Source of the DNA: Paludibacter sp.
GTDB lineage: Bacteria > Bacteroidota > Bacteroidia > Bacteroidales > Paludibacteraceae
Reading direction: 5' to 3'
NCBI GenBank assembly: GCA_028710415.1
Contig: JAQTUE010000021.1
Coordinates: 1-64,000, forward strand
DNA length: 64,000 nt
Shown here piece by piece: positions 24,083-31,504 of the stretch. Position 1 is the stretch's first letter; each line of letters starts with the position of its first letter. The notes beneath the pieces were generated by a model. The model saw nothing but the letters and a program-made list of their open reading frames with translations. It was not told the DNA's origin and searched no databases. Made by a program: the position numbers and the translations under genes.

Positions 24083-24337
24083 ATGCATAAAATTGAGATA
24101 CAAGTAGAATGTTTACCTGGCGATGGATGCTGGGCGCTAAACTACAATCTTAAACCAGCCCGCTGGGAACATGGGGTAGTATGTGGTGTGAAAGCAGGCA
24201 TATCAAAAGATGGTTCAGCACATATCGCATACAGCGTAATTTTGGATCGAAGGAGCACAGGCAGATCCAGAATGTTTCATAATGGTGGAGCGCCATTATC
24301 TATCACAGTCGGGAAAGATGCAATTAAAGAAGGATAA
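24083..24337 (+). CDS. Hypothetical protein
   Basis: 84 aa, beta-rich; a Gly-rich end (NGGAPLSITVGKD). The pattern 'ARWEHGVVCGVKAGIS' recurs in small phage proteins. Directly precedes the radical SAM gene. Confidence 0.6.
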   Translation: MHKIEIQVECLPGDGCWALNYNLKPARWEHGVVCGVKAGISKDGSAHIAYSVILDRRSTGRSRMFHNGGAPLSITVGKDAIKEG

Positions 24338-24339
24338 CC

Positions 24340-25158
24340 ATGGGGAAAAAATTCAGTGGGAAGGCCATTTATAATCCATCTGGCAAAGCTGAGGAATATT
24401 CATATTGGGCTTGTAATTTCTATATAGGTTGCACCTCAGCATGTGATTATTGTTATTGCAAATCATTACTTCGCGGTACATGGTCCGATAAACCAGTCCT
24501 GAAAAAATCCCTGATCGATGAAATAACAGCTTTCGAAATATTCAAAAAGGAAGCAGATAAAAACTTGTCGGAACTTCGAAATCATGGCCTGTTTTTCAAT
24601 TTTGTAAGTGATCCATTCTTGCATGAAACAATTAATCTTAATATGTTAGCTATCTTTTATTGTATTAACAATAATATCCCGGTTAAGGTCCTCACAAAAC
24701 AAACCTGGTGGATCCCTGAATGGGTATCTAAAATGAAAGATAGTCGAGTATTTAAGTATATGGCAATTGGATTTACCCTGACCGGTTTCGATTATCTTGA
24801 ACCTGGTGCCGCAAAAACCAGTGAAAGAATTGCTGCTTTGAAACATTTCAATGATTTAGATATGATGACATGGGCAAGCATGGAACCAGTGATCGGACTT
24901 GATATAAGTTTAGAAATGATCCGGAGAACGCAAGGAACTGTTGATCTGTATAAAATCGGTTTGAAGAGTGGTGATCACCAGGATATGCATAGCCTGGAAA
25001 AATTCATTGATACGGTGATATCAGAAAATCCTTACAAGAAGATTTATTTCAAAGATTCATTATTGTTGCAAGCCGGCATTAATAGGAACGACCTTCCATC
25101 TCACAATTGCGTGACCCGGGATTATAACATTTTTACCGATACTGATATTGAGAGATAG
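24340..25158 (+). CDS. Radical SAM protein
   Basis: 272 aa. A CxxxC-type [4Fe-4S] motif 'GCTSACDYCYCKS' near residues 32-44 is followed by the family's beta strands ('LFFNFVSDPFL', 'VKVLTKQT', 'FTLTGFD.LEPGAA', 'MTWASMEPVIGL'). This resembles the phage and bacterial SplB/Rv2578c-like group, which acts on DNA or RNA damage or modification; the substrate cannot be read from the sequence. Last clear enzyme of the rightward operon. Confidence 0.85.
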   Translation: MGKKFSGKAIYNPSGKAEEYSYWACNFYIGCTSACDYCYCKSLLRGTWSDKPVLKKSLIDEITAFEIFKKEADKNLSELRNHGLFFNFVSDPFLHETINLNMLAIFYCINNNIPVKVLTKQTWWIPEWVSKMKDSRVFKYMAIGFTLTGFDYLEPGAAKTSERIAALKHFNDLDMMTWASMEPVIGLDISLEMIRRTQGTVDLYKIGLKSGDHQDMHSLEKFIDTVISENPYKKIYFKDSLLLQAGINRNDLPSHNCVTRDYNIFTDTDIER

Positions 25159-25177
25159 ACTGCTATTAAATAATTCT

Positions 25178-25185
25178 TACATTTG
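25178..25185 (+). promoter_or_regulatory. Possible -7 element before the small basic gene
   Basis: TACATTTG fits TAnnTTTG, but the nearest TTG is 27 bases upstream, too far for a good -33 element. It may provide separate transcription of the 50-aa gene starting at 25258. Confidence 0.35.
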
Positions 25186-25220
25186 TTCTGTAAATAATTC
25201 AATTGTTTAATCTAAAATAG

Positions 25221-25239
25221 GGAGGTAGCCATGATATAA
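25221..25239 (+). promoter_or_regulatory. Strong ribosome-binding site with a two-codon mini-ORF
   Basis: GGGAGGT, six bases, ATG ATA TAA. Strong Shine-Dalgarno sequences are rare in this window, and this one serves a two-codon reading frame 20 bases before the gene at 25258; it may act in translational control. Confidence 0.4.
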
Positions 25240-25257
25240 AGTTTAAAACTAATAGTC

Positions 25258-25410
25258 ATGTCTAAAAACCAAGAAAAAAAAAGTGGTGGAGCCAAAAAAT
25301 GCGGGCGTAGTAAAAGGGCCACTGATTCTGCAACATCTTTGTTTGCGCGTAACAAAATCAGTTATGAACAGTACGCAAAAGAAAAGGGCTTAAAAATTAA
25401 AAGCAAATGA
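25258..25410 (+). CDS. Small basic protein, possible DNA-binding virion protein
   Basis: 50 aa, rich in Lys/Arg, with 'SGGAKKCGRSKRA', a pattern also found in short basic proteins of phages and large viruses. Followed by a rho-independent terminator and facing the similarly basic 64-aa gene at 25428. Confidence 0.65.
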   Translation: MSKNQEKKSGGAKKCGRSKRATDSATSLFARNKISYEQYAKEKGLKIKSK

Positions 25411-25417
25411 ATTGATT

Positions 25418-25446
25418 CGGGGGTATGTTACCCCCGATTCTTTTTT
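25418..25446 (+). terminator. Terminator between convergent operons
   Basis: 8-bp stem CGGGGGTA/TACCCCCG with a 3-base loop, then T-rich sequence. It ends the rightward operon; its right arm overlaps the stop codon of the leftward gene at 25428. Confidence 0.8.
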
Positions 25447-25622
25447 CTCAGGCCGCGCAACGTCCGCGATAAAACAGCCTGTTTTTTGGTAGTGGATGAG
25501 GCTTTTGAACTTTTTTTTAATACTTCCCGTTCATATTGCGGAACAGTCATGCCGGCCCGCTTTGCCTTTTTTGTAAAAGCGCCTTTCTGCATGCCAATTG
25601 CCTGGATCCATTTCTTTTTCAT
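25428..25622 (-). CDS. Small basic viral protein (possible nucleoid/virion protein)
   Basis: 64 aa: 'KKWIQAIGMQKGAFTKKAKRAGMTV' and an Arg/Lys-rich end (LSRTLRGLRKKNRG). This family of short basic proteins with a 'GAFTKKAK.AGM' helix is common in phages and large DNA viruses and may bind genomic DNA (inference). First (3'-most) gene of the leftward structural cluster. Confidence 0.75.
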   Translation of the reverse strand: MKKKWIQAIGMQKGAFTKKAKRAGMTVPQYEREVLKKSSKASSTTKKQAVLSRTLRGLRKKNRG

Positions 25623-25628
25623 AGCATT

Positions 25629-26255
25629 TCAAGTTATAAGGGACCATGCCTTTGTAATATGAGCATCCGAGATCCATTGCTGGCTTTCGCCGTTTTCGTG
25701 CTGACCGATCGCCTTGACAAGCTTGTCAATATATTTCCGATCGAAAGTGATCACGGTATCCGGCTTTACTCCGACTTTCTTTGCAACATCCTGAACATAT
25801 GCTTCCGTACTAGCCTTCCCATTCTCTGCTGCAGGCGCCCAGGTTTCGATAATCTTCCGGACGGTATTTTTCCCATCTTTGAAATAGCTTTTCAGATTCA
25901 GAATGAGCGCCCGGACCCCGTAAGGAAATTCGTAGAATTGCTCAAATCGGCCATCGGTATTTTCAGTAGCCGGTACCTTGCCGTTCCAGGTAGTTGACGT
26001 TGCATTTATGTTACCAGGATTATTATTCCGGACGCCCCGGGGTGCAGTCAATACTTGGCCAACCTGGCCCAGGTAGTTAATGAACTGCTTTGAATACTTC
26101 GCGGTAGTGGCCCTGGCAATAGAAGCAATATTTCCGGCAGTTTTCTCTAACCTACGCCGGTTAACATATACCACAATGAGAATCCCTCCAACAGCGGCTA
26201 AAGCAATCCCCCATTGAAAACGCTTATTCCGGATTAATCTACCAATTGTGCTCAT
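25629..26255 (-). CDS. Membrane-anchored peptidoglycan-hydrolase-like virion protein
   Basis: 208 aa. An N-terminal membrane helix (about 15-31), a short helical spacer, then from residue 73 the motif RGVRNNNPGNI typical of phage structural lysozyme/transglycosylase-like domains, with 'FEQFYEFPYGVRALI' and 'IETWAPAAENG...YVQDVAKKVGV' as in that family. It probably opens the cell wall during entry. A membrane-bound muralytic enzyme fits an internal-membrane virion better than a tail tip. Confidence 0.85.
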   Translation of the reverse strand: MSTIGRLIRNKRFQWGIALAAVGGILIVVYVNRRRLEKTAGNIASIARATTAKYSKQFINYLGQVGQVLTAPRGVRNNNPGNINATSTTWNGKVPATENTDGRFEQFYEFPYGVRALILNLKSYFKDGKNTVRKIIETWAPAAENGKASTEAYVQDVAKKVGVKPDTVITFDRKYIDKLVKAIGQHENGESQQWISDAHITKAWSLIT

Positions 26256-26259
26256 AATC

Positions 26260-26595
26260 TTACTTTTTTAAGAAAGCGGTTAACTTCGCAACAGCGGTTT
26301 TATAATCGCTGGCAACATTTTCCATTTTATTCCAAGTCGAAGATGTTTTTTTCTTGGTATACCAGATCCCGTTTTCCAGTTTATAATCCCAAACGGAATC
26401 AAAATTAGTGATTATAACCGGTGCCGCTCCTGTTGTGCTGGCCGGCGCCTTCGGGTTAACTGTTGTAGTCTCACCAGGGATTACGGCTACTGATTTCTTT
26501 TTGTGTGTCAATACCAGGATGAGCCCGATAACAACTACTGTGGCACCTAAATAAAGATAGGTATCTGCGCTTTTAAGCATTTTTTTAAGGTCCAT
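26260..26595 (-). CDS. Single-pass membrane protein with small C-terminal domain
   Basis: 111 aa. One membrane helix (about 13-30), a Pro/Thr/Ala linker (residues 38-60), then a compact domain (VWDYKLENGIWYTKKK) of the type found in viral membrane proteins. One of the many short membrane-plus-domain proteins in the structural cluster. Confidence 0.65.
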   Translation of the reverse strand: MDLKKMLKSADTYLYLGATVVVIGLILVLTHKKKSVAVIPGETTTVNPKAPASTTGAAPVIITNFDSVWDYKLENGIWYTKKKTSSTWNKMENVASDYKTAVAKLTAFLKK

Positions 26596-26602
26596 GGCTA
26601 TA

Positions 26603-28147
26603 TTATATATAGTTTAAAATTACAATGTTAGAGGCTCCATCATCACCAATAGCGAATCCCAGATTTGCATTTATCATGTCAACACTGAGTAATTCGCCTG
26701 TTACCGCTGGAGAGGTCTGTTGTGCCCAGTTTACACCACCGTCATTAGTATGAACGATTAGAATATTTCCTAAATTATCATACCCAACGGACCAACCGTT
26801 AAGCAAATCTACAAAACTAACACATATCAATGCACCACTTATAATAAAAGAGCTTTGCTGAGTCCAGTTCGCCCCACCATCACTTGTGGTTATTATTAAA
26901 TTATCAGATGCACTGTCCTCACCAACAGCCCATCCATTTAATGCATCAACAAAATTTACTCCGTAAAGAGCCCCGAGTAATACCGGTGATGTTTGAGGAT
27001 TCCAGTTGGCACCGCCATCAGTTGTATTGAGAATTAAAGTACTTGTTGATGCTGTCCCAACGGCCCATCCGTTATTCGAATCAGTGAAGTAGACTGAATT
27101 TAATGTACCTGCAACTGCCGGTGTAGTCTGCTGTATCCAGTTCGCTCCACCATCAATCGTTTTAAGCACTAATATATTTGTGCCATCATTACCAACTGCC
27201 CAGCCGGTATTCGCATCAATAAAATGTACCATTACTAAAGATCCCACAACTACCGGTGATGTTTGAGGATTCCAGTTAGTGCCACCATCAGTTGTATTGA
27301 GAATTATAATATTCCCCAATCCATCTGCGCCGACTGACCATCCATTATTCACAGTGGCAAAATACACTCCATTCAAAAGGCCAGCAATGGCTGGTGCAGT
27401 TTGCTGGGTCCAGTTAGCCCCACCATCAACAGTATTAATTATCAAAATATCCCCTAAACCATCATTACCAACGGCCCAGCCGTTATTCGCATCAAAGAAA
27501 TTGATACTATTCATGAACCCCACGGCAACCGGGGATGTCTGAATTTTCCATGAAGCCGGGAACGAAGCAAACTTACATTCCAGGTTATATTCCATGATCA
27601 CATCCGAGGCACTTGACCCATCAATCTGTATACTGACTTCAATATTATCACCATTAAAGGCTGATGTGATCCCTACCAAGCCAATTGAATTTATTTCACG
27701 GATAGTAAAAGTTACCGGTGTTTCAAGGCCGGCTACATTTTGAACAATCTCAATAGTGCCCATTGCCGTGGCAGTATCCCGGGTCATTTGATAATTAAGA
27801 ATAATGCTGCCAAAAATAGTTTTATTACCAACGGCAAATGTGGTAGTATCGTTTGCTAAAAGAGTTTGAATAATATTCAAGCTGAAAAACGGATGATTTA
27901 TATCCCCCCAGTTCTCATCATTCTGCCAGTTCAGGTCCGTTACGTCGGCACCGATATATTTTTTAACAATAATCTCGAGATCCTCTGTCCAGTTAACCAG
28001 GGCTCCGACCTTTCTTTTTGCCACAGGAATATTATTGCGGGCTGTCTTATCGGCAACTACCCGGAGGCTTCCGGCCAACTGGCCGTCATCCATAAGCGGA
28101 TTATTTGGATTATTATGCTCTAATATGTCAGGATAAAAAAGTGCCAT
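26603..28147 (-). CDS. Spike protein: attachment domain plus seven-bladed Asp-box propeller
   Basis: 514 aa. Residues 1-85 are the shared attachment domain (NNPNNPLMDDGQLAGSLRVV...ARN.IP..KRKVG, ending near 'NW'). Residues 95-195 are a beta domain found also in the other fibres here. From about 205 to the end, seven repeats of 40-50 residues each contain 'F.D..NGWAVG.DG' and the Asp-box 'TTDGGANW', a YCF48/sialidase-like propeller. It is a predicted receptor-binding or glycan-binding protein. A signal peptide is absent. Confidence 0.85.
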   Translation of the reverse strand: MALFYPDILEHNNPNNPLMDDGQLAGSLRVVADKTARNNIPVAKRKVGALVNWTEDLEIIVKKYIGADVTDLNWQNDENWGDINHPFFSLNIIQTLLANDTTTFAVGNKTIFGSIILNYQMTRDTATAMGTIEIVQNVAGLETPVTFTIREINSIGLVGITSAFNGDNIEVSIQIDGSSASDVIMEYNLECKFASFPASWKIQTSPVAVGFMNSINFFDANNGWAVGNDGLGDILIINTVDGGANWTQQTAPAIAGLLNGVYFATVNNGWSVGADGLGNIIILNTTDGGTNWNPQTSPVVVGSLVMVHFIDANTGWAVGNDGTNILVLKTIDGGANWIQQTTPAVAGTLNSVYFTDSNNGWAVGTASTSTLILNTTDGGANWNPQTSPVLLGALYGVNFVDALNGWAVGEDSASDNLIITTSDGGANWTQQSSFIISGALICVSFVDLLNGWSVGYDNLGNILIVHTNDGGVNWAQQTSPAVTGELLSVDMINANLGFAIGDDGASNIVILNYI

Positions 28148-29625
28148 TATGAATATTTATAAATGTTTGAACTACCATGAGCTACACCCATAAATTGATT
28201 TCTGAAGCTAACAATTGTACCTGAGGCACCAATTCCTATATGAGTATTAACCCAGGTTGTGCCTCCATCTGTTGTTTCAGAAACGCTATCGGCGTTATAC
28301 CCCACTATGACATGAGTTACGCTAAAAGCAAAAACTGAATTTATAAGACCGACTGACGGTGCAATATCCCAGGTAAACCATGTATCACCGCCATCATTCG
28401 AATATCTGACAGCGGAAGAAGCACCTACAATCCAGATATTATTCGCATCCAGGGCAAAGTATCCATTGTAACTTATGGGAGTTATTTTATCCGTCCAGTT
28501 AGCGCCACCATCAGTTGTAACATACAGATGATTTGTCAAAAATTGATTCAAAAAGCCATTCAATGCATCAACAAACTGAAAATTACCAACGCTTACCGAT
28601 GAGTCAGCAACATAAACATCACTAAATGATAGTCCCCCGTCAGTTGTTTGCGATATTACCGATTGCCCGCCAAATCTTCTGTAACATAGTCCATTTAAAG
28701 CATCAAACATCCAAAGTCCCCAAAGTCGTTGAGCTGCCAATGTTGTAATTAATGTCCAATTTTGCCCGCCGTCAACCGTGCCCCATATGCGGCTTGAATT
28801 AGCGCCAATATCTTGTCCACAAATAAACCCATTATTTGCATCAATAAAATTCAATTGAAATATTGTATATCCAGCTGCACTAGGCAGTACCGCATTGGAA
28901 TAGGAATCACCATTATCCAATGAATACTCTACCGATCCACTTGCGCCAATAACGACGGTAGTAGCGCCCGGGAAGACAATGTTATTAAAATTACTGAAAG
29001 ATGACGAGTCAACAAGAGACCATCTCTGAATGAATTGCACAAAAGGTTTTCGGATCAGGTTATAAACCATGGTAACATCACTCGCGCTTGATCCGTCAAT
29101 TTGTACCGATACTTCGACATTATTACCATTTAGAGCCGTGGTTATGGTTACCAGGCCAAGGGTCCCACCGAATTCCCGGAATGTAAAAAATGTAGGTGAT
29201 TCGATACTTGAAATATTCTGCATAATCTCAATCGTACCAATAGCTATTACAGAATCCCGAACCATTTGGTAGTAAAGGATGAAGGAGGCATAGATATTCT
29301 TGTCACCCACCAAGAATGCAGTGGTAGTATTTGCGGAAAGGGTCTGTGTAATATCGTAGTTGAAATAAGGATAGGATAAATCAACCCAGTTAGTATTATC
29401 AGTCCATTCCGGATCCGTAACATCAGGACCTATATATTTTTTAAGAATTGGCAATGAACTTGAATAGTATACAACTACCATCCCGACTTTTCTTTTTGCA
29501 ATCGGCAATAGATCCCGGGCCGCTATGTCATCAACAATCTGAAGACTACCCCAAAGCTGATTTTCATCCATGAGCGGATTAGCAGGGTTATTGTGCTCGA
29601 GTATATCAGGATAAAGAAGTGCCAT
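28147..29625 (-). CDS. Spike protein: attachment domain plus diverged Asp-box propeller
   Basis: 492 aa. Same N-terminal attachment domain (NNPANPLMDENQLWGSL) and middle beta domain as its neighbour; the propeller repeats are diverged, with only partial 'NGF.CG' and several 'TTDGG..W' boxes. The divergence suggests diversification of receptor specificity. Stop and next start share one base. Confidence 0.82.
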   Translation of the reverse strand: MALLYPDILEHNNPANPLMDENQLWGSLQIVDDIAARDLLPIAKRKVGMVVVYYSSSLPILKKYIGPDVTDPEWTDNTNWVDLSYPYFNYDITQTLSANTTTAFLVGDKNIYASFILYYQMVRDSVIAIGTIEIMQNISSIESPTFFTFREFGGTLGLVTITTALNGNNVEVSVQIDGSSASDVTMVYNLIRKPFVQFIQRWSLVDSSSFSNFNNIVFPGATTVVIGASGSVEYSLDNGDSYSNAVLPSAAGYTIFQLNFIDANNGFICGQDIGANSSRIWGTVDGGQNWTLITTLAAQRLWGLWMFDALNGLCYRRFGGQSVISQTTDGGLSFSDVYVADSSVSVGNFQFVDALNGFLNQFLTNHLYVTTDGGANWTDKITPISYNGYFALDANNIWIVGASSAVRYSNDGGDTWFTWDIAPSVGLINSVFAFSVTHVIVGYNADSVSETTDGGTTWVNTHIGIGASGTIVSFRNQFMGVAHGSSNIYKYS

Positions 29626-29629
29626 TTGA

Positions 29630-30256
29630 TCAGTATTTGTTTATATCCTGCATGATCAGGAAATGTATGTTTCCGAATTCAGTTTTCAGATACGTTTTCA
29701 TATCAATTATTTTCTTAGGCGTTGTAAGTTTATTGTTGTAAATTATTTTAATAATAGTGTCATTTATCTGTGTTTCCCACGTACATCTATCAACGAATTC
29801 GTTCAGACTTTTCGTTTTATATTTGAACTTCGCCAGGGCATTATCGATAGCTTTAAATGTGATATAAATTTGCATCTTGATATTATTCTCAATCGATGCC
29901 CTTTGGTTTCTAAGATCATTCTTTTCAATGATATCACGGATAAAATCAAATAATGCCCCGCTATGATGTTTTAAAAAGTTTTCCAAAATAATTTCTACCT
30001 GAGCAATTGAAATACTATCATTATACTGGTTGGCCAGGATTTTAATGTCATTGGCCAGGGTTTTAATGTCATTCGATACACCAGTAAAAACATTCAAAAA
30101 CTTCTTTTCATCTTTCCTTTTCATACTATCTCTCAGCCACGAAAGAACTATTGGTATACACAAGGCCAGCGCTACTAATAATAATGAGAGGGATACGTTT
30201 ACAATTCCATACTCATGAATAAGTGTCGCAAAAAAGTTAATTTCTTTTTCAGGCAT
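29630..30256 (-). CDS. Membrane protein with helical cytoplasmic domain
   Basis: 208 aa. One N-terminal membrane helix (about 18-40), then basic 'MKRKDEKKF' and a long helical, partly coiled-coil region (IKTLANDIKILANQ). Overlaps the receiver-domain gene by 8 bases, so the two may be co-translated. Function unknown; the arrangement (membrane segment, helix, adjacent receiver) is suggestive only. Confidence 0.65.
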   Translation of the reverse strand: MPEKEINFFATLIHEYGIVNVSLSLLLVALALCIPIVLSWLRDSMKRKDEKKFLNVFTGVSNDIKTLANDIKILANQYNDSISIAQVEIILENFLKHHSGALFDFIRDIIEKNDLRNQRASIENNIKMQIYITFKAIDNALAKFKYKTKSLNEFVDRCTWETQINDTIIKIIYNNKLTTPKKIIDMKTYLKTEFGNIHFLIMQDINKY

Positions 30257-30647
30257 AACTAAGATCTTTACAATTTGTACTACTATCCTGAATTTTCTTT
30301 ACCAGTCCATTGAGCTCCACAAAATTAATTGGTTTACGCATTATGTATTCTCTTGGTACGCCTGTTTTTTGAACAATAAAACCAATGTCGAATGATGCAG
30401 ATGCAAATATTACCGGAATGGTAGCGCACCGGCCACCACTGCTCTTTAATTCATCAAATACTTCAAATCCATTTTTACCTGGTAAGTATATGTCAAGTAG
30501 AATCATATCCGGATTATATTTCCGGGCAATTTCGCATGCTTCATCACCATTTGTAGCCATAATAATATCGTGTCCTGAATTTTCCAGGGTTTTCCGATAT
30601 AAGAACATGTTTGCCGGATCATCTTCAACAATCAGAATTTTACACAT
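30249..30647 (-). CDS. CheY-like receiver-domain protein
   Basis: 132 aa, a single receiver domain. The acidic pocket 'VEDD' (residues 7-10), phospho-acceptor Asp in 'ILLDIYLPGKNGFEV' (about 55), the 'FASAS' Thr/Ser position and the conserved Lys in 'RKPIN' are all present, so phosphorylation by a host kinase is possible. No output domain. It lies inside the structural cluster between a membrane protein and a holin-like protein, an unusual place for a response regulator. Confidence 0.88.
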   Translation of the reverse strand: MCKILIVEDDPANMFLYRKTLENSGHDIIMATNGDEACEIARKYNPDMILLDIYLPGKNGFEVFDELKSSGGRCATIPVIFASASFDIGFIVQKTGVPREYIMRKPINFVELNGLVKKIQDSSTNCKDLSYA

Positions 30648-31011
30648 TCCTTTTTACTTTTAAGAAGCTACCTTTTATTGTCTGCAATCTTTCAAATCCT
30701 TTATCAAATCCAAACCCGGCGAAAAAAGCACCGATAAGCCAGGCTTCCGGATTTGTTACATCAAAATTGATTATGAACTGCATGAACCTTATTGTAATAA
30801 ACAAGCTGATAATATCCATGGCCAGCCTTCTACGGTTATCCTTTATAAGAAACCAGTGTGAAAATTTCTGTGGGGTATTTGGACTGTTTTGGTCCCTGGA
30901 ATTCGCATGATTTAACAGATTAAGCGCTATCCCTACCACTGCAAAGAAATACAGAGCCACAAACATTGGAAGGCTGAAATTTCCGAAAACAAGATGGATA
31001 AACTCTTTCAT
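30640..31011 (-). CDS. Holin-like membrane protein
   Basis: 123 aa with three hydrophobic segments (about 12-32, 65-85, 88-105), a charged loop and a Lys/Arg-rich C terminus. Similar proteins in Bacteroidota phages are annotated as holins. It could release the muralytic enzyme at lysis. Its start is 12 bases downstream of the preceding gene and it overlaps the receiver gene. Confidence 0.6.
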   Translation of the reverse strand: MKEFIHLVFGNFSLPMFVALYFFAVVGIALNLLNHANSRDQNSPNTPQKFSHWFLIKDNRRRLAMDIISLFITIRFMQFIINFDVTNPEAWLIGAFFAGFGFDKGFERLQTIKGSFLKVKRNV

Positions 31012-31023
31012 ATATTCTATAAT

Positions 31024-31503
31024 TTATGCAGTAGCAGTAATAGAAACAGTTAACGTAGTTGTGCCACCGGCCCCATTTGAAAAAGTTATGGTTACGGTAC
31101 CTGAATAAGCACCTGGTGATGCTGAGGCTCTATTTACACTAATCACACCATTCCCTCCAAATACACCAGTTGGTTGAGACCCTGCCAGGATAACGCTTTG
31201 CGTTGCGGATTGAATAGTAAAACGTGCATCACCGGCATAACTGCATTTCCATGCACAATTAGCAGTGACTGTGATAGTTTTATTCCCATATACACCGGCT
31301 GCCCAGCTTAAACTTGTCGGGGTCCTTGTTAAAGAAGCTGAAAGTCCTTTAAACATGGACATTCCGTGATTCCCTGCAGCGGCATTGACAGTTTTGGCCA
31401 AATCATTTAATGAAACATTCGTTGTAGGGGCACCAATAGTATCCCCCCAGAGTTGAAATCTGACATCAGCATTAAGGTTTACATTTGTAGTTGGAATTGC
31501 CAT
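31024..31503 (-). CDS. Ig-like/BACON-like structural protein
   Basis: 159 aa, rich in Ala, Thr, Ser and Gly. The second half (residues 60-159) is a beta sandwich with 'TVTANCAWKCSY' and a closing 'GGTTTLTVSITATA', matching bacterial Ig-like/BACON-type domains. The first 50 residues (NVNLNADVRFQLWGD) look like a fibre base. It adjoins the S74 fibre gene by one base, suggesting a shared spike. Confidence 0.65.
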   Translation of the reverse strand: MAIPTTNVNLNADVRFQLWGDTIGAPTTNVSLNDLAKTVNAAAGNHGMSMFKGLSASLTRTPTSLSWAAGVYGNKTITVTANCAWKCSYAGDARFTIQSATQSVILAGSQPTGVFGGNGVISVNRASASPGAYSGTVTITFSNGAGGTTTLTVSITATA

Positions 31504-31504
31504 T

